Under the pieces are notes generated by a model. The model saw only the letters and a list, made by a program, of their open reading frames with translations, was not told where the DNA came from and did not search any database. This document shows, in pieces, positions 1-7,952 of a DNA stretch of 64,000 nucleotides. Made by a program: the position numbers and the translations under genes. The stretch spans positions 1 through 64,000 of the forward strand of contig CAIQWB010000019.1 of the NCBI GenBank assembly GCA_903875465.1, read 5' to 3'. The stretch comes from an uncultured Verrucomicrobia subdivision 3 bacterium. Lineage in GTDB: Bacteria; Verrucomicrobiota; Verrucomicrobiia; Limisphaerales; UBA11358. Position 1 is the first letter of the stretch; every line of letters starts with the position of its first letter.

Positions 1-59
1 ACCCCAACGGGGTTGTGCCCTGGGGCGGTGCCGGCCAACGGGCACAACCCCGTTGGGGT
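1..59. repeat. Perfect 20-bp inverted repeat (REP-like hairpin)
   Basis: Bases 1-20 (ACCCCAACGGGGTTGTGCCC) are the exact reverse complement of bases 40-59, with a 19-nt spacer. Each arm is itself partly palindromic (CCCCAACGGGG). A smaller related palindrome, AATCCC-GTT-GGGATT, lies at 123-137. These look like dispersed extragenic palindromes. The element may extend to the left of the window. Confidence 0.75.
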
Positions 60-344
60 TGGCGGTCGTTGGGGGGAATACCCAAGGTAGCTCGTGCCGC
101 GCAACCTTGGGCTGGCGGGCGCAATCCCGTTGGGATTGAAGCAGCAATTCCCCAACCGCTCAAATGGTCAGCTCGATTCACATGCCACCGAAAACAGCGA
201 GGAACCTCCCAGCCATTTTAATTTCGGAGTTAGGGCTTAAATCAATGGGGAGCTGATTGAAAAGGCGTGGGATTCAGGCCGAGGGCGCGTGAAAATCACG
301 CGCTCAAGTGAGGTGAGCCATGGGAGCATGGCTGAGACAGGCGA
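60..344. other. Non-coding stretch downstream of the FHA gene
   Basis: Apart from the AATCCC/GGGATT palindrome at 123-137, I see no convincing gene, RNA or promoter here. The short open frame at 15-221 runs through the palindromes and has Trp/Gly/Pro-rich low-complexity composition, so I treat it as non-coding. Confidence 0.5.
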
Positions 345-920
345 CTATTTGCCGCTGGCGGGCACCTGATTGAACACGATGACGAGCAGGACGATGATGA
401 TAATGGCGACCACAACGCCGGCCACGATAAAAATCAGGTTGGTCTTGTTCTTCTTTTTGGAGAAGGCGGTGGCGGAGGCCAGGCCTTTGCCCGCGCCGCC
501 CTGTTCCAACTGGTCCATGCTGACGCCACGGGGGATGACCATGGTGGCATCCACCTGGCGGGGCTTGGCCGGGGCGGGGGCGGAGGCGGAGGGGGTGCCG
601 GGAGTGGCCGGCAGGGAGGTGGAATCACCACTGGACCCGGGGTCGAGTTTCAATTCCACCTGGCCGAGACGCAAGGTCTGGCCGGGTTTCAAAACGGCTT
701 CGGAAATCTTTTCGTTGTTGATGAAGGTGCCGTTCGTGGAGTTTAAGTCACGAATCAGAATTTCCGGACCACGCAGGTGAACTTCGCAGTGATGGCTGGA
801 GATGGAGGCGTCCTGAATATGGAACGTGTTATCGTCAACGCGCCCGATCGTGGTGCGATCCACGGTGAGTTCGTGCGTGCGGCCGGTCATGCCTTGATTG
901 AGGATAACTAGTTTGGCCAT
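345..920 (-). CDS. FHA-domain protein with a C-terminal membrane anchor
   Basis: A 191-residue protein. The N-terminal forkhead-associated domain (about residues 1-92) shows the family's phosphothreonine-binding signature: GR at 26-27, S-S-H at 41-43 and N-S-T-N-G-T at 60-65. A Pro/Ala-rich linker follows (about 95-125), then a basic stretch (SKKKNK) and one hydrophobic helix near residues 163-187 close to the C-terminus. The FHA head should therefore face the cytoplasm on a tail anchor. FHA domains bind phosphothreonine peptides, but no kinase or phosphatase lies nearby, so the partner is unknown. It lies 82 nt downstream of carA on the same strand and could be co-transcribed with it. Confidence 0.9.
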   Translation of the reverse strand: MAKLVILNQGMTGRTHELTVDRTTIGRVDDNTFHIQDASISSHHCEVHLRGPEILIRDLNSTNGTFINNEKISEAVLKPGQTLRLGQVELKLDPGSSGDSTSLPATPGTPSASAPAPAKPRQVDATMVIPRGVSMDQLEQGGAGKGLASATAFSKKKNKTNLIFIVAGVVVAIIIIVLLVIVFNQVPASGK

Positions 921-1002
921 ATTTGCTACGTGATGATTACCAGTGGAGACCCTTTCAAGTCAAACGCAAATCACTAATGTATTTTCGGGGACGTTCACTG
1001 AA

Positions 1003-2163
1003 TCAACCCCGGGTTTCGACCAACTGACGAAATTCGGCGAACAACGGATTCGAATCATGGGGGCCCGGTGCGGCCTCCGGATGATACTGGACACAAAAAA
1101 TCGGCTTGGTCTTATGGCGCAAGCCTTCCACGGTCTGATCGTTCAAATTGATGCGGTTGACGGCCACAGTATCGGGCAAACTGGCCGGATCCACGGCAAA
1201 CCCATGATTTTGGGAGGTGATTTCCACCCGGCCGGATTCCAAATCCTTAACGGGCTGGTTGCCGCCGCGGTGGCCGAACTTGAGCTTGAAGGTCTTGCCA
1301 CCCAGGGCCTGGCCCAAAATTTGGTGCCCCAGGCAAATCCCGAAAATGGGGATGCCGGTGCCGGTGAGGGTCTGGACTTCGCGCACAATATAATCCAGGG
1401 CGGCCGGGTCGCCGGGGCCATTGGAGAGGAAAATGCCGGCGGGTTTGTATTTTAAGGCGTCGGCCGCGGTGGCGGTGGCGGGCAACACCTGGACGGCAAA
1501 ACCTTGCTGGCGCAAGCGGCGCAGGATGTTGTATTTCATGCCGTAATCAAACGCCACGATGGGAATGTCGGCCGGTGGCAGGGGCTTGCGGGTCTGGCGG
1601 GCATCCACTTGCAAGTTGCCGCGCACGAGGTCGAAGTCCGCGCTTTGCTCATCCTTTTCATCCCAGCGAAAGGCCTGGGGATGGGTGACTTCCCTGACGT
1701 AATCCACGCCGACCAAACCGGGCCAGTTTTTGGCGCGCTCCAGCGCTTCGCCCTCAGAAATGTCTTCGGTGGTGATAAAGCCATTCAACGCCCCGTGCAC
1801 CCGGAGTTTTTTGGTCAGCGCCCGGGTATCGATGCCCTGGATGCCGGGAATGCCGTTCTGGGCCAGATAATCGGAGAGGGAATAATCCGCCCGCCAGTTG
1901 CTGACGACCGGGGATAATTCGCGGATGACGAAGCCGGCGGCATGGGTCCGCCAGGATTCCACATCCTGCTGGTTCACCCCGTAGTTGCCGATCAACGGGT
2001 AGGTCATGGTGACAATCTGGCCTTTGTAGGAGGGATCGGTGAGGATTTCCTGATAGCCGGTCATGGAGGTGTTGAAACACACCTCGCCACAGGCCGACGC
2101 GGGCGCGCCGAAACCCTGACCGCGAAACACCGTGCCATCTTCAAGGGCTAAAATTGCGTTCAT
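1003..2163 (-). CDS. carA: Carbamoyl-phosphate synthase small (glutaminase) subunit
   Basis: A 386-residue protein of normal family length. CarA releases ammonia from glutamine and passes it to CarB for carbamoyl phosphate synthesis, feeding pyrimidine and arginine synthesis. The N-terminal CPSase_sm domain begins with LEDGTVFRGQGFG. The C-terminal class I amidotransferase domain has the nucleophile in FGICLGHQ (Cys277) and the His/Glu pair in YHPEA (His361, Glu363). The ATG at 2163 is a natural family start. carB is not in this window. With pyrC upstream on the same strand, it forms a partial pyrimidine cluster. Confidence 0.97.
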   Translation of the reverse strand: MNAILALEDGTVFRGQGFGAPASACGEVCFNTSMTGYQEILTDPSYKGQIVTMTYPLIGNYGVNQQDVESWRTHAAGFVIRELSPVVSNWRADYSLSDYLAQNGIPGIQGIDTRALTKKLRVHGALNGFITTEDISEGEALERAKNWPGLVGVDYVREVTHPQAFRWDEKDEQSADFDLVRGNLQVDARQTRKPLPPADIPIVAFDYGMKYNILRRLRQQGFAVQVLPATATAADALKYKPAGIFLSNGPGDPAALDYIVREVQTLTGTGIPIFGICLGHQILGQALGGKTFKLKFGHRGGNQPVKDLESGRVEITSQNHGFAVDPASLPDTVAVNRINLNDQTVEGLRHKTKPIFCVQYHPEAAPGPHDSNPLFAEFRQLVETRG

Positions 2164-2202
2164 CTGGTACGGCCTAGTTTAGGCGAAAAGCTGGTCTGAA
2201 GC

Positions 2203-2233
2203 AAAAAAAAAGGCGCGGCATCTTTGCCGCGCC
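2203..2233 (-). terminator. Intrinsic terminator after the thioredoxin-like gene
   Basis: Read on the minus strand: GGCGCGGCA, loop AAGA, TGCCGCGCC, then a run of nine or more T. It sits just after the stop of the thioredoxin-like gene and before carA, so carA probably needs its own promoter or read-through. Confidence 0.85.
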
Positions 2234-2260
2234 GGGGAAAATTGTAAAAATGGACAATTA

Positions 2261-2698
2261 TTATTTGTGGGCCGCATCCAGTTGCGTAATGAGGGCCTTG
2301 GGGCCACCCTCAAGATACCCATCCGTGCGCCAGGCGACGGTGCCATCCGGCTTTAAAGCGACCAGGGTGGGGAAGCCATCCACCTTGAATTTTTTCTGCA
2401 ACGCGTCATTGGCGGCTTTCAACCCGGCGGATTGTTCCTTGTGGTTGGGGAAATCCACTTGGACCAGTACCAGGTTGGTCTGGGCGTAGGTGGCAAATTC
2501 CGGCTGGTTGAAGGTGTCGGCATCCAGTTTTTTGCACCACACGCACCAATCGGAGCCGGTGAAATCGAGCAGGACGAGTTTTTTCTCGGTTTTAGCCTGG
2601 GCCAACGCCTTGGGGACATCGGTTTGCCAGGTTAAATCCGCAGCGCTGGCCTGCCAGAGGGCAAAACCGGCGATAAGTCCGAAAATATATTTTTTCAT
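2261..2698 (-). CDS. Secreted thioredoxin-fold protein
   Basis: A 145-residue protein with an N-terminal signal peptide (MKKYIFGLIAGFALWQASA, cleavage near residue 19). The mature part is a thioredoxin fold of the thioredoxin_7/DUF255-like group: LVLLDFTGSDWCVWCKK carries the CxxC redox pair WCVWC. Near the C-terminus, VDGFPTLVALKPDG contains the cis-proline (FPT) and GYLEGG follows. Likely an exported disulfide reductase or cytochrome-maturation type thiol protein; the specific partner is not visible. It lies between pyrC and carA on the same strand, with its own terminator. Confidence 0.88.
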   Translation of the reverse strand: MKKYIFGLIAGFALWQASAADLTWQTDVPKALAQAKTEKKLVLLDFTGSDWCVWCKKLDADTFNQPEFATYAQTNLVLVQVDFPNHKEQSAGLKAANDALQKKFKVDGFPTLVALKPDGTVAWRTDGYLEGGPKALITQLDAAHK

Positions 2699-2761
2699 AG
2701 TAATAAGACCAGAATGCTTGGGAAATGTTCAGTGGAGGGAACGAAATGGCCCGGGGAACAC

Positions 2762-4147
2762 TCAGGATGTGGTGGTGGCGGGCAGCTGCCAGACCACTTT
2801 CCCGGCGACAATGGTCGCGGTGGCCCGGCCTTTCAAAGGCCAGCCGTAGAAGGGGTTATTGTGGGATTTGCTGGCGGCGGCGGCCCGTTCAAAGACCCAC
2901 GGGCGGTCAGGATCCAGCACGGTGACATCGGCATCCGCCCCGACGCTGAGGGTGCCCTTGGGCAGATTGAGGAGCCGGGCGGGATTCACGGTGTATTTCG
3001 CGAGCATGTCCCCGAGGGAGAGGCGGCCGCTATGGACCAACTGCATGAGGGACAACGCCAATTCGTTCTCCAGGCCGGTAATGCCAAAGGGCGCATAATC
3101 AAACTCGACTTCCTTCTCGTAATTGCAATGCGGCGCGTGGTCGCTGCACAAAATTTCGATCGTGCCGTCCACGAGGCCTTCCAAAATGGCCGCCCGGTCT
3201 TTCACAGACCGCAGGGGGGGATTCATTTTGAAATGGGTGTCGTAGGCGGGCCAAACCGGCAATGGCTGGGTGGGCGATTTAAAGCCCTCAATCCCCTTGC
3301 CGTCAAATTTCCAAAATTGTTCACTGCCGGCCACGGCGGCATCGGTGAGGGTAAAATGATGGGCACAGGCCTCGCCGGAGATGGGAATGCCGCGTTTTTT
3401 GGCCTCGCGAATCAAGGTCACGCTGCCGGCGGCGCTCAAATGCTGGCAATGGATGCGGGTGCCGGTGAGTTCGGCGAGCATGATGTTGCGCGCCACGATC
3501 ATTTCCTCGCCCGCCGCGGGCCAGCCGCGCAGGCCCAGGGCGGTGCTCCAGTAGCCTTCGTGCATGACGCCATCGGTGACCAGGGAGTAATCCTGGCAAT
3601 GATCCATGACCGGGAGGTGGAACATGCGGGCATATTCGCAGGCCCGGCGCATCAATTCATTATTCTGCACGCAATGGCCGTCGTCGGTGATGGCCACCAC
3701 GCCGGCCTTGTGGAGGGAGCCAATGGGCGCCAGTTCTTCACCAGCGATGCCCTTGGTGATGGCACCGGTGACATAGACATTGACGGTACCCTGCTCGCGA
3801 GCGCGTTCTTCAATGAGAGCGACGGTGCCGGCATTATCAATGGCCGGGGTGGTGTTGGGCATGCAGACGACGGAGGTAAAGCCGCCTTGGGCGGCGGCCC
3901 GGATGCCGGTCGCGATGGTTTCCTTGGCGGTTTGGCCGGGTTCACGAAAATGGACGTGCAAATCAATGAGTCCGGGGCAGACAACCTGGCCCTTGACATC
4001 CAGCCGGGGAATGCCGGCGGGAGCCGAAGCGGCCAAATGGGGACCCACGGCGGCAATTTTGCCATCCAAAATCAACAGATCGGCAAGGGCATCGAATTGA
4101 CTGGCGGGGTCGAGGACGCGTCCGCCGATGAGGAGCAACGAATTCAC
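2762..4147 (-). CDS. pyrC: Dihydroorotase (class I)
   Basis: A 461-residue protein when started at the GTG at 4147 (VNSLLLIGGRVLDP). The frame is open further upstream to 4225, but that extension is not family-like. It catalyses cyclisation of carbamoyl aspartate to dihydroorotate in pyrimidine synthesis. Visible signatures are the metal-binding DLHVHFREPG, the carboxylated-lysine region around GVVAITDDGHCVQN, GEACAHHFTLTD, and CSDHAPH containing the catalytic aspartate. The C-terminal GVGADADVTVLDP-type strand is present, as in the amidohydrolase superfamily. It is the first gene of the minus-strand pyrC-thioredoxin-carA cluster. The length suggests an active class I enzyme rather than a PyrX-type pseudo-subunit. 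Confidence 0.95.
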   Translation of the reverse strand: MNSLLLIGGRVLDPASQFDALADLLILDGKIAAVGPHLAASAPAGIPRLDVKGQVVCPGLIDLHVHFREPGQTAKETIATGIRAAAQGGFTSVVCMPNTTPAIDNAGTVALIEERAREQGTVNVYVTGAITKGIAGEELAPIGSLHKAGVVAITDDGHCVQNNELMRRACEYARMFHLPVMDHCQDYSLVTDGVMHEGYWSTALGLRGWPAAGEEMIVARNIMLAELTGTRIHCQHLSAAGSVTLIREAKKRGIPISGEACAHHFTLTDAAVAGSEQFWKFDGKGIEGFKSPTQPLPVWPAYDTHFKMNPPLRSVKDRAAILEGLVDGTIEILCSDHAPHCNYEKEVEFDYAPFGITGLENELALSLMQLVHSGRLSLGDMLAKYTVNPARLLNLPKGTLSVGADADVTVLDPDRPWVFERAAAASKSHNNPFYGWPLKGRATATIVAGKVVWQLPATTTS

Positions 4148-4293
4148 AGGACGAAAGGCTAGCGCGGGGAGGTTGACAAGGCAAGCGCGGCGGTTAATAT
4201 GAAGCCAGTGCCTGGTCTGGCCCAAAGTGAAAAGCGTTTGGGCCCTGGCCGGTGCGTTGGAACCCCGGGTGCGTCATGGACCCGGTCAGGGAT

Positions 4294-4367
4294 GCGGGCG
4301 TAGCTCAATGGTAGAGCGCTAGTCTTCCAAACTAGTTACGAGGGTTCGATTCCCTTCGCCCGCTCCA
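4294..4367 (+). tRNA. tRNA-Gly(UCC)
   Basis: A complete cloverleaf. Acceptor arms GCGGGCG (4294-4300) and CGCCCGC (4357-4363) pair. The D-arm has GCTC...GAGC. The anticodon stem CTAGT/ACTAG encloses loop CTTCCAA with anticodon TCC at 4326-4328. The T-arm contains GGTTCGATT. CCA is encoded (4365-4367). A degenerate copy of the last 25 nt recurs at 5513-5537. Confidence 0.96.
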
Positions 4368-4470
4368 TTTATATTTTACCAACCGGCTTCCTAATTTAAA
4401 ATTCTGGTCAATTATTCATGGATTTGCTTTCATTTCCCCTATTAAAGCCAGCCCCTACCCCAGCCAAAGT

Positions 4471-5448
4471 ATGAATCAACAGTTCTTGAAAAACGCCCGG
4501 TGGTTTTCCGCCCTGACCCTGGCCGTGAGCCTGGGGTCGGCGTGCCAGGGGGGAACCACTTTGAAATGGGAAGAAATTCCGGTGCCGGTACAGCAAACCA
4601 TTCTGGCCCATGGCGGGGTGGCCGGGCAGCCGGTGGATCAGGAAAGCGCCGGGGACAAGGTAAACGGAATGACCCTGTTTGAAGCGGGGGTGAAGGACCA
4701 AAAAGGCCATGCGGTGGACCTGAACGTGACGGCCGACGGCACGTTGGTAGCCATCAAAACGGATGATGCGTCGGATGCCGCGGCCGAGCAGGCCATCCGG
4801 GCTCAAACTAAAGCCGGGCCCATGAAATTCAGCCATGCCCGGGACATTACCAATCCGTACCTGCCCCTCGCCTACTTGAAACAAGATGTGCTCGACGGGC
4901 GCGAGGATGGCAAGGTGACGCACGTGGAACGCACCCAACTCCCGAACCAGCGCAAAATATTTCAAATTGGCGGGCAGTCGGTGGAGGCGCTGACGGTGGA
5001 GGACCGGGCCTGGGAAAATGGCAAACTGGCGGAGGTGGCCACCGACTATTTTGCCCAGGATGATGCGGGCAATGTGTATTATCTAGGCGAGGACGTGGAT
5101 GAATATACCGAGGGCCGGGTGACCAGCCATGAGGGGTCCTGGCTGCTCGGCAAAGACACGCAAATCCCGGGCATGATCATCCCGGCGCATCCGAAAGTCG
5201 GGGACAAATTCAAATCGGAAGAGGTTTCCCCCACGATCAGCGAAACCGATGTGGTGGTGGCGGTTAACGAGACGGTGACGGTGCCGGCGGGAACCTTTAA
5301 ACATTGTGTGAAAATTGCGGAACATGCCGCCGGCGAGGGGGTGGAATATAAGTATTATGCGCCGGGCGTGGGCGTGGTACGGGAAGTTCCCGCCACGGGG
5401 GATGAGCAACTGGTGGCACACACCAGCGGTTCCGGCCTGTTGAAATAG
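4471..5448 (+). CDS. Secreted protein of unknown function
   Basis: A 325-residue protein. The N-terminus MNQQFLKNARWFSALTLAVS is a signal peptide; SACQGG just after it could be a lipoprotein-like box, though it is not canonical. The region WEEIPVPVQQTILAHGG resembles PepSY-like segments of secreted proteins. The C-terminal half (VGDKFKSEEV..., VPAGTFKHCVKIAEH, YYAPGVGVVREV) is typical of a beta-rich domain seen in many uncharacterised exported proteins. I do not recognise a specific function. The gene lies alone between tRNA-Gly and a degenerate copy of that tRNA's 3' end, which may mean it arrived by integration at the tRNA. Confidence 0.85.
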   Translation: MNQQFLKNARWFSALTLAVSLGSACQGGTTLKWEEIPVPVQQTILAHGGVAGQPVDQESAGDKVNGMTLFEAGVKDQKGHAVDLNVTADGTLVAIKTDDASDAAAEQAIRAQTKAGPMKFSHARDITNPYLPLAYLKQDVLDGREDGKVTHVERTQLPNQRKIFQIGGQSVEALTVEDRAWENGKLAEVATDYFAQDDAGNVYYLGEDVDEYTEGRVTSHEGSWLLGKDTQIPGMIIPAHPKVGDKFKSEEVSPTISETDVVVAVNETVTVPAGTFKHCVKIAEHAAGEGVEYKYYAPGVGVVREVPATGDEQLVAHTSGSGLLK

Positions 5449-5512
5449 GTTTTCGGCAGGCGACAGCTGCGCCGGAGTGGCAACGTTACCAAGCGGAGGC
5501 GGGTGATTCCTT

Positions 5513-5537
5513 GGGTTCGATTGGCTTTGCCCGCTCC
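5513..5537 (+). repeat. Degenerate copy of the tRNA-Gly 3' end (possible att remnant)
   Basis: This 25-nt stretch matches the T-arm/acceptor end of tRNA-Gly (4342-4366) at 22 of 25 positions; GGGTTCGATT and GCCCGCTCC are identical. The differing bases break the T-stem and no 5' half is present, so it is not a functional tRNA. The arrangement tRNA, one gene, partial tRNA repeat is typical of integration at a tRNA 3' end. No integrase is present. Confidence 0.55.
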
Positions 5538-5592
5538 CTTTTGCGCTGGGGGCTCGACAACGGCGCTCCCGCCGGTTTAGCCTTTTTGACGC

Positions 5593-6303
5593 ATGCTGCC
5601 ATTCTCCCTGCCGGCCGATTATCCCCGCATTCAGCGCGTGAATAGTTTTCACGAATTAGTGACGACGCGGTTCGCCCGGGGGGTAAATGCGCTGTGTTGG
5701 GAACGTGAATTGGCAGGGGATTTTGACGAGATCGTGGAGCGGCTTGGCCCGGGGGAGGCCATTACTGCGATTGCCGACGACCAGCTGCGGGCGCTGGACG
5801 TGAGCGCGGCCGGACGCCTGGCCATGGCACAACTGCTGGAGGATCAGCGCCGGCTACGCGAGCATCAACTGGACCCGGCGCTCAACTGCATCCACGGCTA
5901 TCCCCGGGACGAGACGCTCGAACCGGTGGCGACGGATGTGTTTTCCTGGCACGCGGACAGTGCCACGGTGGAAACCGACACGTGGCTGTGCACTTATTCG
6001 GGGGCGTGCAGTGAGGGCTTGCGCAACGAGGAGGCGCGGCGGCGCATCGACGTGCCCGCCACCCGCGCGGAACTGCTTCGAGGTTTTGGCGGGGAGGACG
6101 ATGAAGCCTTTCGCACCTATTTGCAGGAGCATTGCTATGATCTCCATTACGAGCCCCTTCCGGGAGCCCGGCCGTTTGTTTTTGGCCGGGGCAATCTGTG
6201 GCGGATCGCGGTGGATTGGCCGGGCAGCCCCGTGCCGCCTTGCATTCATCGGGCACCGGAAACCCGCACCGGCGAGCCACCGCGGTTATTACTGATCAGT
6301 TGA
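5593..6303 (+). CDS. DUF1826-like protein
   Basis: A 236-residue soluble protein with no signal peptide or membrane segment. The central motif VFSWHADSATVETDTWLCTY followed by SGACSEGL, and the C-terminal RPFVFGRGNLWRIAVDWPG then IHRAPETRTGEPPRLLL, resemble DUF1826 proteins (conserved D/H, CTY and HR(S/A)P segments). This is family recognition from memory, and the biochemical role of DUF1826 is not known to me. The start at 5593 (ATG) is plausible. It ends 14 nt before the GTG start of the DNA polymerase IV gene, so the two are probably co-transcribed. Confidence 0.75.
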   Translation: MLPFSLPADYPRIQRVNSFHELVTTRFARGVNALCWERELAGDFDEIVERLGPGEAITAIADDQLRALDVSAAGRLAMAQLLEDQRRLREHQLDPALNCIHGYPRDETLEPVATDVFSWHADSATVETDTWLCTYSGACSEGLRNEEARRRIDVPATRAELLRGFGGEDDEAFRTYLQEHCYDLHYEPLPGARPFVFGRGNLWRIAVDWPGSPVPPCIHRAPETRTGEPPRLLLIS

Positions 6304-6317
6304 GGGAGGGGGGTTCT

Positions 6318-7403
6318 GTGAGTGGCACCATGTTTCGCGTGATTCTCCATCTGGATATGGATGCGTTTTTTGCCTCGGTGGAACAACGCGACCATCCGGA
6401 ATTGCGGGGCCGGCCGGTGATTGTGGGTGCCCCGCCGACGCAGCGGGGCGTGGTGTGCGCGGCCAGTTATGAGGCCCGCCAATTTGGTGTGCGCTCAGCC
6501 CTGCCGAGTGCCACGGCCGGGCGGCTCTGTCCCAACGGCATTTTTGTTCGCCCGCGCATGGAACGTTACCGGGAGGAGTCGCGGCACATCATGCAAATCG
6601 TGGCGCAGACGGGCGCCATCGTTGAACCCATGTCGATTGACGAGGCTTATCTGGACCTCTCGGCCGTTTGCCAGGCGGAAACGGCGGATGCCGCCCTGGC
6701 CCGTGCCCGGCCACTGGCACGAGCGATTAAACAACGGATTCAGTCGGAACGGCAATTAAGCGCGACGATTGGCATAGCGGCCAACAAGCTGCTGGCGAAG
6801 ATCGCCAGTGACCACCAAAAGCCGGACGGCCTGACCCTGATTACCCAGGCGGAATGCCTGGCGTTCTTAAGGCCCCTGCCCGTGCGTGCGCTCTATGGCG
6901 TGGGCCAGGTAACGGAACAGATTCTCCTGCGTGCGGGGCTGCAGACGGTGGGACAGTTGCAGGATTATCCGGGGGATTTGCGCGCGCTGGTGGGCTCCTT
7001 TGGTCCGCGCCTGAAACAATTTGCCCGGGGCGAGGATGACCGTCCGCTGGAAATGGGTGAGGAAATCAAGAGCATCAGCGGCGAAGAAACTTTTTTAGCC
7101 GACACAGCGGACCGGAAGATTCTGCGGGCTTGCCTGAAGGAACAGGCGGGCGATATCGCCGCCCGGCTCAGGCAGCGCGGACTGGGGGCACACACCGTGC
7201 AGGTGAAGGTGCGCTATGGTGATTTCACCACGCTCACCCGGCAACTTTCCGTGGAGGAGCCGCTGGCGGAAGCAGCCGACATTTACCGGCTGGGGTGCTT
7301 TCTGCTGGGTCGGGACAAATTGGTTTCCCGCCCCTTGCGGTTGCTGGGATTAGGCGTGAGTCATTTGCGCGAACCGGTGGCCCGGCAACTGGCCCTGTTT
7401 TAA
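6318..7403 (+). CDS. dinB: DNA polymerase IV (Y-family translesion polymerase)
   Basis: A 361-residue protein. The GTG at 6318 is preferred because GGGAGGGGGG lies just upstream; the ATG at 6330 (MFRVILHLDMDAFFASVEQ) is the alternative. Palm-domain signatures are HLDMDAFFASVEQRD (metal-binding Asp, steric-gate region), RGVVCAASYEAR, and SIDEAYLDLS with the catalytic Asp-Glu. GIAANKLLAKIASD and helix-hairpin-helix VRALYGVGQVTEQIL follow, then a little-finger domain. It copies past damaged template bases with low fidelity. The C-terminus ends ARQLALF, close to the QLxLF beta-clamp-binding motif of this family, matching the dnaN gene elsewhere in the window. Confidence 0.97.
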   Translation: MSGTMFRVILHLDMDAFFASVEQRDHPELRGRPVIVGAPPTQRGVVCAASYEARQFGVRSALPSATAGRLCPNGIFVRPRMERYREESRHIMQIVAQTGAIVEPMSIDEAYLDLSAVCQAETADAALARARPLARAIKQRIQSERQLSATIGIAANKLLAKIASDHQKPDGLTLITQAECLAFLRPLPVRALYGVGQVTEQILLRAGLQTVGQLQDYPGDLRALVGSFGPRLKQFARGEDDRPLEMGEEIKSISGEETFLADTADRKILRACLKEQAGDIAARLRQRGLGAHTVQVKVRYGDFTTLTRQLSVEEPLAEAADIYRLGCFLLGRDKLVSRPLRLLGLGVSHLREPVARQLALF

Positions 7404-7427
7404 GCAACCGCCGGTGAGGCCGGCCAG

Positions 7428-7652
7428 ATCATGAGGCTTGGTCACGGTCACGGCGAGCAGTTCACACACCTGGCGGGATTGCAGGGCGTGCACCACGGAC
7501 AGGGCCAGGGCATCATACACATCATTGCCGATATCGGTGTCGAAAATTATTTTTACTGGTCCCGGACGGGGTTCATCAGCGTCGAACCTGCCCGCGCAGG
7601 CGAGGAATAGCAGACCGCAGGCGAGGGTCCAAACGGGAGCGGTGAATTTCAT
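7428..7652 (-). pseudogene. Truncated nucleoside hydrolase remnant
   Basis: On the minus strand an ATG at 7652 opens a signal peptide (MKFTAPVWTLACGLLFLACA), then PVKIIFDTDIGNDVYDALAL and CELLAVTVTK. That is the N-terminus of an inosine-uridine-type nucleoside hydrolase, whose calcium site is DTDxGxDxDD. Here the next-to-last Asp is Tyr46 (TAT for GAT), which would damage the metal site. Similarity stops after about residue 70 and the frame runs into the convergent dinB gene. Full enzymes are over 300 residues, so this is a broken, 3'-deleted gene. Confidence 0.75.
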
Positions 7653-7952
7653 GAGTGCCCCAGCTTTTAGCGATTACCCGAATTTTGTAAAGGCAGCTTA
7701 AAACAGAACTGCGAAATTTAAATGGCCAGAATATCCGGGGTGAGCATGGGTGCCAAGGCGCCAAGCTTGTTGGTTCCAGTCAACGGGCGATTTTACGCGA
7801 ACCCGCGTTGAGGCGGGCTGAAGCCCGCGCTCCGAGGGCGGGAAGGTGCGCCGAGACCGTTACTCCCGCAGAAAACTCCTTGTTGCCTCACCGCGAAAAT
7901 CATAAGGTGGCGGACATGCGAGCATTAACCGCACTGGTTGCCCCTCCTGCCC
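7653..7952. other. Intergenic region with a GC-rich palindromic element
   Basis: Between the nucleoside hydrolase remnant and the M61 peptidase. Positions about 7806-7850 carry GTTGAGGCGGGCTGAAGCCC and then GCGCTCCGAGGGCGGG. The same element recurs in modified form at 28328-28372 (GTTGAGGCGGCGTGAACGCC, GCGCTCCGAAGGCCGGGAGG). It is a member of an extragenic palindrome family. No gene is visible. Confidence 0.5.

Noticed and set aside
15-221. A 68-codon frame at the window start
   Set aside because: It runs through the inverted repeats and reads as low-complexity Gly/Trp/Pro.
2714-4162. A 482-codon frame antisense to pyrC
   Set aside because: GC-rich codon bias on the opposite strand opens this frame. 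Its translation is low-complexity Gly/His/Asp with no recognisable domain, whereas pyrC has full catalytic motifs.
5500-5540. A second tRNA gene
   Set aside because: Only the T-loop and acceptor 3' end resemble a tRNA. The T-stem is mismatched and the 5' half is missing.
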